Below, piece by piece: positions 8,403 through 15,696 of a stretch of 41,203 nt of DNA (its first letter is position 1; each line of letters begins with the position of its first letter). This DNA comes from JAYSRU01 sp043720875 (GTDB lineage Bacteria; Bacteroidota; Bacteroidia; Flavobacteriales_D; Crocinitomicaceae). The DNA is taken from contig JAYSRU010000116.1 in assembly GCA_043720875.1 (NCBI GenBank), positions 1-41,203 on the forward strand, in the 5' to 3' direction. Both the position numbers and the translations under genes were made by a program. The notes under the pieces are model-generated. The model saw only the letters and a program-made list of their open reading frames with translations, was not told where the DNA came from and did no database searches.

Positions 8403-9497
8403 TCAAATGCGTTGGTATCTTTTTCCCGGCAAACTTTTTATATATCCACACATTTCCATATTCAATAACAGCGCACTTAAACCGCCTTGCGTAAAATTTG
8501 TGTTTTCAAATAATCGATCAAATGGAATAGCGTCACTTTGATCTAAGGCAGCTATGATTATGCTTTCATCAGGCGTTAATTCCAAAAACATATTTTTTTG
8601 TATTTGATTTATAATACTATTCTCCCAATTCATGATTTTCAAAAAATCTTCGCCATTGCAAATAAGGTGTGCTTTGTTTTCTTGAATCAATCGATTACAC
8701 CCTTTCGAAAACGGGCGTATAATATCCCCAGGATATGCAAAAACCTCACGCTGATAATCATTTGCCAAGTTTGCGGTAATAAGTGATCCTCCTTTATCTC
8801 CACTTTCTATAACAATTGTTGCATCCGTCAATCCAGCAACAATCCTATTCCGCATAGGGAAATTTTCTCTGTCTGGATTTGTGCCTGGTAAAAATTCGGT
8901 TAGCAATCCTCCATTGTGTAACATCTCTTGTGCTGAGGATTTATGTGCAGCAGGATAAATACGATCCAAACCATGGCCTAAAACTCCTATAGTTTGTAAT
9001 TGCTGTTGAACACATTGTCTATGCGCCATAATGTCTATTCCTAGCGCCATTCCGCTTACAACGGTAACATTTAAAGGAGCCAAGGTGTTGATCAATTCGT
9101 CAACAATTGCTTTCCCATAACTACTTGCATTTCTCGTTCCTACGATAGAAACCATTTTAGAGCCATTTAATTCCATTTTCCCTTTAGAAAAAAGTAAAAC
9201 TGGGCCATCGCAACATTGCTTCAGTCTTCTTGGATAAGTACTGTCTAAGTAAAAATGCGATTGAATGTTATGTTTGTCAATGTATTCCACTTCCTTTTCG
9301 GCATCAATTAAGGCTTCTTTAAAATTGGCTTTGCGTAAGCCCAAAACTCCGATGCCTTCAAGATCGCTGGGAATAGATTTTTGATTCAGAAAGATTGCTT
9401 CTGCGTTTCCATAATGTGCAATGAGTGTTTTAGCCTTCGATGGCCCCACCCCAACAAGTTTTGTGAGGGCAATTTGATATAATAATTGTGTTTTCAA
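8403..9497 (-). CDS. dprA: DNA-processing protein DprA
   Basis: A 364-residue DprA/Smf protein that binds incoming single-stranded DNA during natural transformation and loads RecA. An N-terminal helix-hairpin-helix/SAM-like region (LTKLVGVGPSKAKTLIAHYG, residues ~12-31) is followed by the extended Rossmann fold with SIVGTRNASSYG, VVSGMALGIDIMAH, GLDRIYPAAH, GGLLTEFLPG, FPMRNRIVAGL and the EVFAYPGDI / SKGCNRLIQ segments, all family signatures. The C-terminal ~60 residues fit a DprA winged-helix domain (PFDRLFENTNFTQGGLSALLLNMEMCGYI). Divergent from the TonB receptor gene with a 46-nt shared upstream region. With comF nearby, it suggests that transformation genes are retained. Confidence 0.96.
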   Translation of the reverse strand: MKTQLLYQIALTKLVGVGPSKAKTLIAHYGNAEAIFLNQKSIPSDLEGIGVLGLRKANFKEALIDAEKEVEYIDKHNIQSHFYLDSTYPRRLKQCCDGPVLLFSKGKMELNGSKMVSIVGTRNASSYGKAIVDELINTLAPLNVTVVSGMALGIDIMAHRQCVQQQLQTIGVLGHGLDRIYPAAHKSSAQEMLHNGGLLTEFLPGTNPDRENFPMRNRIVAGLTDATIVIESGDKGGSLITANLANDYQREVFAYPGDIIRPFSKGCNRLIQENKAHLICNGEDFLKIMNWENSIINQIQKNMFLELTPDESIIIAALDQSDAIPFDRLFENTNFTQGGLSALLLNMEMCGYIKSLPGKRYQRI

Positions 9498-9543
9498 TAG
9501 AATAAACTTATTTTAGCAATCTAAATTTAATCAAACATTTCGG

Positions 9544-11871
9544 ATGAAATACATAATACTACTACTTTTTTTCACCTCTTTCTCTATTTATAGCCAAGAA
9601 TTTTCTGGAAAAATAATCGAAAGTAATACTAATACCCCCCTCTCATTTATTAAAATTGAAGTGGTTGGTTTTGATAAATACATTAGCAATAATGACGGTT
9701 TTTTTACAATTAAAGCCCCCCAACTACCCCAAACTTTAATATTTTCTGGAGAAGGATTTGAATCAGACACAGTTCAAATGACTCAAAATAATCAAGAATT
9801 CAATTTGCGAGAAAAAGTGAATGAAGTATCACAAGTTGTAGTTTCGGCTTCGCGACGTGAACAAAAAATTGAAGAAGTAACAATAAGTATGGAAGTGTTA
9901 AAGCCTGAATTATTACAAAACAAAGGTTATACCGACCTCGAACAAGCCGTAGATCAAACACCCGGAGTTTATGCCATGGACGGACAAGTAAGTATCCGAG
10001 GTGGTAGTGGTTTTGCTTATGGCGCGGGAAGTAGGGTTTTGTTATTAGTTAACGATATGCCCCAAATGTCTGCAGATGCAGGGGATGCAAAGTGGAACGC
10101 AATCGGAATGGAAAATATCGAACGTATTGAGGTAATAAAAGGCGCTTCTTCTGTTTTATACGGATCTGGAGCATTAAATGGAATAATTTCAATAACCGAT
10201 AAAGAACCCTCAAGAAAAGGCGAAGGGCATGTAAAAGCTCAACTCGGTATGTATGGTCAACATGAAAGAGCAAGTTTAAATTGGTCAACCAAACAACTTA
10301 ACTATTATACCTTGGACGGCTTTTATGGGAAAATGTATAAACGAATCGGTTTTACGGTTTCCGGTTTTGGTATCATCAACGACGGTATGCGCCAAGGTGA
10401 AGCAGAAAAACGTGGAAGAGTGAATGGTTCTCTTATTTATAAATCAATAAAAATCAAAAATTTAAAGGCAGGGTTAGGATTCAGTGCACAGAAACAAGCC
10501 CAAGGAAATTTTATTTTATGGGAAAGCGATTCGCTTGGTTACACGCCAAAGGGTGGAACAGATACAAGTAATGTTGCTTCAACCTTAACGTATCAAACCG
10601 CATATCGCGTGAATATTGATCCATATTTGAAATACACAGATAAATTTAACAATAAACACAGCCTGCGCACGAGGTGGTATGGTGTGAACAATTTGAACCT
10701 TAACAATTCAAGCCAAAGTTCATTTGCCCAATCTTATTACGCGGAATATCAATTTCAAAAATCATGGAACCGTTCTTGGTTCTTCACCTCCGGTATGAGT
10801 TATACAAAAGGTTTGATTTCATCTGGACTTTATGGTGATCATGACAGTAAAAATGCTGGACTTTATGCTCAAGGAGAAAAAAAGTGGAAAAAATTTGACA
10901 TCACTGCTGGTGTTCGTTTCGAATATTTTCAGCAAGATACATTAGAGGCAGATTCTAAATTTAAATATGGTCAAAAAGAATTGCCTGTATACCCAATCAT
11001 GCGGTTCGGAGCACATTACCAAGTTCTAAAATTTACCCATTTACGGGGCTCTTTTGGACAAGGTATCCGTTACCCAACAGTTGCCGAGCGATTTGTGAGT
11101 TCATCCGTTGGTTCTCTTAACGTTTTCCCGAACGCGACCTTGAAGCCAGAAACTGGTTGGGCAGCAGAAATTGGAATTAAACAAGGAGTTAAAATTGGAA
11201 AATGGAAAGCATATATTGATGTTGCTGGTTTTATTAATGAATATAGCAACATGATGGAATTTAAATTCGGAGTGTTTAATCCTAGTACAATTCCGCTTAA
11301 CTTTTTCAACCCAAGCTCACCAGGATATATCAATAAATGGTTAGGGTTTAGAGCAGAAAATGCTGAATCGGCAAGAATTGTTGGTTCAGAGTTATCCATT
11401 ACTGGAGAAGGAACTATAGGTAAGTTTAGAATAGTGACCTTAGCAGGATATACCTACATGAATCCAATCAGTTTAAATATGGATTCGTTGTATCGAACAA
11501 CATTTTCCGACTCTACCGATGTTTTGAAATACCGTTTCAAACACTTGATTAAAGGAGATGTTCAAATCAGCTATAAAGGCTTTACACTTGGCGCTTCAAC
11601 CCGTTATAACAGCTACATTGAAAACATTGATGCGATTTTCGTTAATAATCCAATCATCAGCCCAAAAATATTAACCGGATACACGGATTACCGCAACGCA
11701 CGTAGAGGTGAAGGTGCATTGGTTTTTGATTTTAGAGCAGCGTATGATTACAAAGATTTTATTAAGTTCAGTTTCATTGTAAACAATGCGTTTAATAAAG
11801 AATACATGACACGACCAGGAGATATTCAACCTCAGCGGAATATCGCATTTCAAATTAATTATAAATTCTAG
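9544..11871 (+). CDS. TonB-dependent outer-membrane receptor
   Basis: A 775-residue receptor. A signal peptide of about 18 residues (MKYIILLLFFTSFSIYSQ) is followed by a carboxypeptidase-regulatory-like beta domain (~19-95) common in Bacteroidota receptors, a plug domain (~105-215: VVVSASRREQKIEEV, QTPGVYAMDGQVSIRGGSG, IERIEVIKGASSVLYGSGALNGII) and a 22-strand barrel ending in an aromatic residue (INYKF). The plug resembles siderophore/vitamin receptors of the FepA/BtuB type rather than SusC, and no SusD partner gene is present. The ligand is unknown. kdsB follows by 7 nt, so the two are likely co-transcribed. Confidence 0.92.
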   Translation: MKYIILLLFFTSFSIYSQEFSGKIIESNTNTPLSFIKIEVVGFDKYISNNDGFFTIKAPQLPQTLIFSGEGFESDTVQMTQNNQEFNLREKVNEVSQVVVSASRREQKIEEVTISMEVLKPELLQNKGYTDLEQAVDQTPGVYAMDGQVSIRGGSGFAYGAGSRVLLLVNDMPQMSADAGDAKWNAIGMENIERIEVIKGASSVLYGSGALNGIISITDKEPSRKGEGHVKAQLGMYGQHERASLNWSTKQLNYYTLDGFYGKMYKRIGFTVSGFGIINDGMRQGEAEKRGRVNGSLIYKSIKIKNLKAGLGFSAQKQAQGNFILWESDSLGYTPKGGTDTSNVASTLTYQTAYRVNIDPYLKYTDKFNNKHSLRTRWYGVNNLNLNNSSQSSFAQSYYAEYQFQKSWNRSWFFTSGMSYTKGLISSGLYGDHDSKNAGLYAQGEKKWKKFDITAGVRFEYFQQDTLEADSKFKYGQKELPVYPIMRFGAHYQVLKFTHLRGSFGQGIRYPTVAERFVSSSVGSLNVFPNATLKPETGWAAEIGIKQGVKIGKWKAYIDVAGFINEYSNMMEFKFGVFNPSTIPLNFFNPSSPGYINKWLGFRAENAESARIVGSELSITGEGTIGKFRIVTLAGYTYMNPISLNMDSLYRTTFSDSTDVLKYRFKHLIKGDVQISYKGFTLGASTRYNSYIENIDAIFVNNPIISPKILTGYTDYRNARRGEGALVFDFRAAYDYKDFIKFSFIVNNAFNKEYMTRPGDIQPQRNIAFQINYKF

Positions 11872-11878
11872 ACAACCT

Positions 11879-12616
11879 ATGAAAATATTAGGTGTTATTC
11901 CAGCAAGATTTGCATCTTCTCGATTTCCAGGTAAACCGTTAATTGATATTCAAGGAAAATCGATGATTCAACGCGTTTATGAAGGGGCAAAAAAATCTAA
12001 GTTATTGTTCGATTTAGTAGTCGCAACGGATGACCAACGTATCGTAGATGAAGTGCATCGATTCGGAGGAAAAGCAATGCTAACTTTGTCCAGTCATACA
12101 ACCGGAACAGATCGTTGTGGAGAAATATTGACCCATTTTCCCGAAGCCGAAATTGTGATAAACATTCAAGGAGATGAACCATTAGTTGACTATCGCCAAT
12201 TGGATGCGCTGCTCTCTGTTTTTAGAGATCAAACGGTTGACATCGCTACATTAGCCACCAAAAAAATAACACAATCCGATATCGACAATCCGAACCGAAT
12301 AAAATTGGTGGTAGATAAACAAAATAATGCGTTGTATTTTTCGCGTGCTGCCATTCCAAATACAGCACATAAAGGTAGTCATGCCGACTATCCTTTTTTG
12401 AGACACATCGGACTATACGCTTACCGTGCGCGAACGTTAAAGGAAATAATCAACTTGTCGCCTTGTAGCTTGGAACAGACTGAATCGTTGGAGCAATTGC
12501 GTTGGATGTATAACTCTTATTCCATTCGCATTGTTGAAACCGACATTGAGACCCCAAATATTGACACACCCGAAGATTTGGCGGCTGTTCTTGCTGAACT
12601 CAATAAGAAACAATAA
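11879..12616 (+). CDS. kdsB: 3-deoxy-manno-octulosonate cytidylyltransferase (CMP-Kdo synthetase)
   Basis: A 245-residue cytoplasmic enzyme that joins CTP and Kdo to give CMP-Kdo, the donor for the inner core of lipopolysaccharide. The nucleotide-binding start VIPARFASSRFPGKPL, the SHTTGTDRCGE segment, VINIQGDEPLVDYRQL and RHIGLYAYR are all characteristic, and the length is normal for the family. It lies 7 nt after the TonB receptor gene. Co-expression of a receptor and an LPS gene fits outer-membrane building but not one pathway. Confidence 0.96.
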   Translation: MKILGVIPARFASSRFPGKPLIDIQGKSMIQRVYEGAKKSKLLFDLVVATDDQRIVDEVHRFGGKAMLTLSSHTTGTDRCGEILTHFPEAEIVINIQGDEPLVDYRQLDALLSVFRDQTVDIATLATKKITQSDIDNPNRIKLVVDKQNNALYFSRAAIPNTAHKGSHADYPFLRHIGLYAYRARTLKEIINLSPCSLEQTESLEQLRWMYNSYSIRIVETDIETPNIDTPEDLAAVLAELNKKQ

Positions 12617-12699
12617 TTTAGTGTTGGCTCAAATGCCAATTTACCTATCTTTTTAATTCGAATAATTCAAAAATTTATAACCTTTTTGACTCAAGACCG

Positions 12700-12729
12700 T
12701 TGAAAAACCTACTAGAAATCGTATCTTTG
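12700..12729 (+). promoter_or_regulatory. Promoter of the HU-SPOR gene
   Basis: TTG (12700-12702), 19-nt spacer, TATCTTTG (12722-12729), a textbook Bacteroidota promoter. The ATG at 12735 is 6 nt beyond the box, so transcription should start at or next to the start codon. Confidence 0.8.
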
Positions 12730-12734
12730 TAACT

Positions 12735-13856
12735 ATGACCACTTTAGAAACATGTCTTTTCCAACTTTTGCTGAAACACGATTGTGTTGTTGTGCCAAAT
12801 TTTGGTGGATTTGTTGCTAAACACTCATCCGCAAAAATAATAGCAAACGGAACTATTTTACCTCCGTCTAAGCATTTTACGTTTAACAAATTGCTCAAAC
12901 AAAATGACGGCCTATTGATCAATTCCTTCGCAATTCAGGCAAATATTTCTTACGATCTAGCACAAGCAGCGGTTGCAAATGAAATAGCATTGTGGAATTT
13001 GACGTTAGAAAGTGGGCAGCGCTTGTTATTAGATAGAATTGGTTATTTTGTTAATGATGCCAACAACAATTTATACTTTAACGCCGACACAACTAACTTT
13101 AGATTAAGTAGTTACGGTTTACCCATAATTAGTTTTGAGCGTGTTAGAGAATTACTTGAACCAATTGTACATGCATTTGAAGCGTCTTTACCTGAGGTTC
13201 ATCTAGCCGATCAAAACATACCTGAAAATGCTTCTCCTATTTTAGCATTCGATGCCAACATTGTTGCAGTTGCACCCGTGGCAAAAATTGTTGCACTACA
13301 TTCAAAAACTAAAAAATCTGGAAAACGATTTGTAAAATATGCTGCAGCAGCGGCCATTGTTTTACCAATTGCGTTCTACACCTATTGGATTCCAACACAC
13401 ACAAATATTCTTCAATCTGGAGTGTTTACACTTTCAGACTTTAATCCTTTTCATGAAGACAAGGAAAAGGTAAGTACTTCTCAAACTGCCGAAGACGACA
13501 AGATCGTTTTAACGAAAGATGATAATACGGATGTTGTATTAGATACATCTAGCGCTGTTCAGGTGCAAGCGCCAGAAATACATGAAGGACTCACAACTAA
13601 CGAAAGCATAGAATCCCCCATTACTACTTCCGAAGCAGGTAATTTCGATTTGATTGCAGGTAGTTTTAATTCTAAAGCGAATGCCTTAAATTTAGTGCTC
13701 AAACTAAAAGATTTAGGGTATGATTCCCCGACCATTAGCTCTGTTAATTCAATGTTCAGAGTTTGTGCTGCCTCAACGAAAAATGTTGCCGTCTTACAGC
13801 CTATCGCTCAAGGATTAAGCGAAAATGGAATTGAAACTTGGATACTGCGCAAATAG
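12735..13856 (+). CDS. HU-like (CCDC81-type) domain, membrane anchor and SPOR domain protein
   Basis: A 373-residue protein. Residues ~1-140 match the tandem CCDC81-like prokaryotic HU domains found at the N-terminus of Bacteroidota SPOR proteins (LLLKHDCVVVPNFGGFVAKH; FNKLLKQNDGLLINSFA; GYFVNDANNNLYF). One transmembrane helix lies at ~201-218 after a basic run (KTKKSGKRFVK). An acidic/Ser-rich linker (~240-300) leads to a C-terminal SPOR domain (~303-373: FDLIAGSFNSKANALNLVLKL ... WILRK). SPOR domains bind denuded peptidoglycan at the septum. With Lys/Arg before the helix, the HU part should be cytoplasmic and the SPOR part periplasmic, so the protein could bridge DNA or a cytoplasmic partner to the cell wall. 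The bridge is an inference. Transcribed alone from a strong promoter. Confidence 0.85.
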   Translation: MTTLETCLFQLLLKHDCVVVPNFGGFVAKHSSAKIIANGTILPPSKHFTFNKLLKQNDGLLINSFAIQANISYDLAQAAVANEIALWNLTLESGQRLLLDRIGYFVNDANNNLYFNADTTNFRLSSYGLPIISFERVRELLEPIVHAFEASLPEVHLADQNIPENASPILAFDANIVAVAPVAKIVALHSKTKKSGKRFVKYAAAAAIVLPIAFYTYWIPTHTNILQSGVFTLSDFNPFHEDKEKVSTSQTAEDDKIVLTKDDNTDVVLDTSSAVQVQAPEIHEGLTTNESIESPITTSEAGNFDLIAGSFNSKANALNLVLKLKDLGYDSPTISSVNSMFRVCAASTKNVAVLQPIAQGLSENGIETWILRK

Positions 13857-13910
13857 TTCCAAGAATTTTCTACATTTACACTTCAAAATTAAACTATAAA
13901 TCATAAAGAA

Positions 13911-15107
13911 ATGAAAAATTTCCTTTTACCTGTAAGTTTTTTAATAGGCTTATACTCTTACGCACAAACGGTTAGCAATACTGCTACAAGTAAATATTCG
14001 TTTACCAAAATTGCACACTTAGATGCCTTACCAGTACAAAGTCAAGGAAACACTGGCACATGTTGGAGTTTTTCTGGGCTATCATTTTTTGAATCAGAAA
14101 TGATTCGTAAAGGAGTAAAAAATACCCCAGCATTATCTGAAATGTATATTGTAAGAAAAGCGTATGAAGCAAAAGCGGTTACATATGTAAGAGCTGATGG
14201 CAAAAAGAACTTCTCTGAGGGCGGTGCTTTTCATGACATTCCTTATGTAATAAGCGCTTATGGAATTGTTCCGCAAAGTGTTTACAATACAAAAAATGAA
14301 AGTGACAAGTACGATCACTCCGAAATGTTTGCAGTTTTGAATGGAACTATGTCTGGAATTATTGAAAACATGAAAACAGCAACAAATGGGATTAGTCCGG
14401 TTTGGAAAAAAGCAATTTCAGGAGTTTTGGATGCCTATTTAGGTGTTGCTCCTTCGGATTTTATGTATGATGGTAAAAAATATACCCCACAAAGTTATGC
14501 TGCCGCAACGGGTTTAAAAATGGAAGATTATGTTTCTATCACTTCATTTACGAATCACCCGATGAACAGCACATGTGTTTTGGAAATTCCTGACAATTGG
14601 GCGAGTGGAATGAGCTACAATACGCAGATGGAAGATTTGTTTACCATCGCAGAAAATGCATTGAAGAATGGTTACACCATTGCTTGGGGAGCTGATGTTT
14701 CTGAAAAAGGTTTCAGTTTTAGAAACGGACTAGGAATTGTTCCTGAAGACATGACAACAATTACACAAATGGGTAAAGATGCGCGCAACTTTAGTGAAGC
14801 TGGTGCTGAAAGAAAATCTAATGCTTTCGAAGAACCGGTAAAAGAATTGGCAATTACGCAAGATTTACGTCAACAAGGTTATGATAACAAAACAACACAA
14901 GATGATCATGGAATGCACATTGTTGGCTTGTATCAAGAAAAAAACGGTACAAAATTTTTGTTAGTTAAGAATTCTTGGGGGACTGATAATTTTCCAAAAG
15001 GGTACTTATATGTTTCACAAAATTATTTCAATTATAAGACAATAAATATATACTTACACAAAGACGGTGTGCCAAAAGATATTCGCACAAAGTTGAAGAT
15101 CAACTAA
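13911..15107 (+). CDS. Exported C1-family (bleomycin hydrolase/PepC-like) cysteine peptidase
   Basis: A 398-residue papain-fold peptidase. A signal peptide (MKNFLLPVSFLIGLYSYAQT) shows export, unlike cytoplasmic PepC. Catalytic residues are visible: Q45 in VQSQGNTGTCWSFS (oxyanion), C51, H333 in the DHGMHIVG segment (aligned with the H-A-M of bleomycin hydrolase), and N354 in KNSWG. The long insertion between Cys and His (~280 residues) fits the bleomycin-hydrolase group rather than simple papain. It probably trims peptides in the periplasm or outside. Short gaps separate it from the HU-SPOR gene (54 nt) and the BlaI gene (89 nt); its promoter is not clear (only TACATTTA at 13871). Confidence 0.88.
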   Translation: MKNFLLPVSFLIGLYSYAQTVSNTATSKYSFTKIAHLDALPVQSQGNTGTCWSFSGLSFFESEMIRKGVKNTPALSEMYIVRKAYEAKAVTYVRADGKKNFSEGGAFHDIPYVISAYGIVPQSVYNTKNESDKYDHSEMFAVLNGTMSGIIENMKTATNGISPVWKKAISGVLDAYLGVAPSDFMYDGKKYTPQSYAAATGLKMEDYVSITSFTNHPMNSTCVLEIPDNWASGMSYNTQMEDLFTIAENALKNGYTIAWGADVSEKGFSFRNGLGIVPEDMTTITQMGKDARNFSEAGAERKSNAFEEPVKELAITQDLRQQGYDNKTTQDDHGMHIVGLYQEKNGTKFLLVKNSWGTDNFPKGYLYVSQNYFNYKTINIYLHKDGVPKDIRTKLKIN

Positions 15108-15168
15108 ATATAGTTTTTGTATTTCGTTCGAAATTATTTTCAAGATGGTTTAGAACCAATATATTTCA

Positions 15169-15176
15169 TATATTTG
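15169..15176 (+). promoter_or_regulatory. Promoter -7 box of the BlaI-type regulator
   Basis: TATATTTG, which fits TAnnTTTG, 20 nt before the ATG at 15197. No clear -33 TTG. Confidence 0.45.
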
Positions 15177-15196
15177 AGTACCTAAAATTACAAACT

Positions 15197-15520
15197 ATGG
15201 AAAGATTAACACCCGCCGAAGAAAAAGTGATGTTGCGTTTATGGCAATTGAACAAAGGTGTAGTGCATGAAATTGTTGCTATGTATGATGAGCCTAAACC
15301 CGCATACAACACAATTTCTACCATAATAAGAATACTTGAGCGTAAAAAATTCATTAAACACAAGCCACTTGGAAGAGGCTATGTGTATTTGCCGAAAATT
15401 TCGAAAGAAGAATACCGCATCTTTTTGAGTGAATATTTGCTTAAAAATTATTATGAAGGAAATACCCAGGATCTTTTGTCTTTCTACACTTCGAATAGAA
15501 CGCTGAACGATATTCTTTAA
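15197..15520 (+). CDS. BlaI/MecI/CopY-family transcriptional repressor
   Basis: A 107-residue winged-helix repressor. Residues 1-70 match the family DNA-binding domain: LTPAEEKVMLRLWQLNKGVV, YDEPKPAYNTISTIIRILERKKFIKHK and the wing GRGYVYLP. The C-terminal part (LSEYLLKNYYEG) is the usual short dimerisation helix. Such repressors normally sit beside a BlaR1/M56 sensor peptidase, which cleaves them on signal. Here there is none: a C1 peptidase gene lies upstream and metG downstream. The gene has its own promoter-like box and a strong terminator, so it stands alone. The target genes are unknown; no TACA-N-TGTA-type operator was seen near it. Confidence 0.9.
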   Translation: MERLTPAEEKVMLRLWQLNKGVVHEIVAMYDEPKPAYNTISTIIRILERKKFIKHKPLGRGYVYLPKISKEEYRIFLSEYLLKNYYEGNTQDLLSFYTSNRTLNDIL

Positions 15521-15535
15521 AAAAAGTGCCTTACG

Positions 15536-15567
15536 AACACGGAAATAATAATTTCCGTGTTTTTTTA
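15536..15567 (+). terminator. Rho-independent terminator after the BlaI-type gene
   Basis: Perfect 11-bp stem AACACGGAAAT (15536-15546) / ATTTCCGTGTT (15551-15561), AATA loop, then a run of T to 15567. Confidence 0.92.
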
Positions 15568-15649
15568 TGTCCAAAAATTAATAATTTATACCAATCTCAA
15601 TGCTAAAAAGATAATTCGCATAAAGTCTAAGTAAAAAAAGTTTTAACCT

Positions 15650-15657
15650 TATCTTTG
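15650..15657 (+). promoter_or_regulatory. metG promoter -7 box
   Basis: TATCTTTG at 15650-15657. It overlaps the TTG at 15655 that would be the longest-frame start, so translation must begin downstream, at the ATG at 15697, giving a leader of about 35 nt. Confidence 0.65.
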
Positions 15658-15696
15658 CACTTCTTTACACACAATAAGATCGTTCAAAACAAAACT

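Noticed and set aside
12634..12649. Hairpin TTGGC/GCCAA after kdsB as a terminator
   Set aside because: Only 5 bp of stem and no T tract; too weak to call.
15121..15134. ATTTC-GTTC-GAAAT hairpin between the C1 peptidase and the BlaI-type gene
   Set aside because: Five weak base pairs without a T run; neither a good terminator nor a recognisable BlaI operator.
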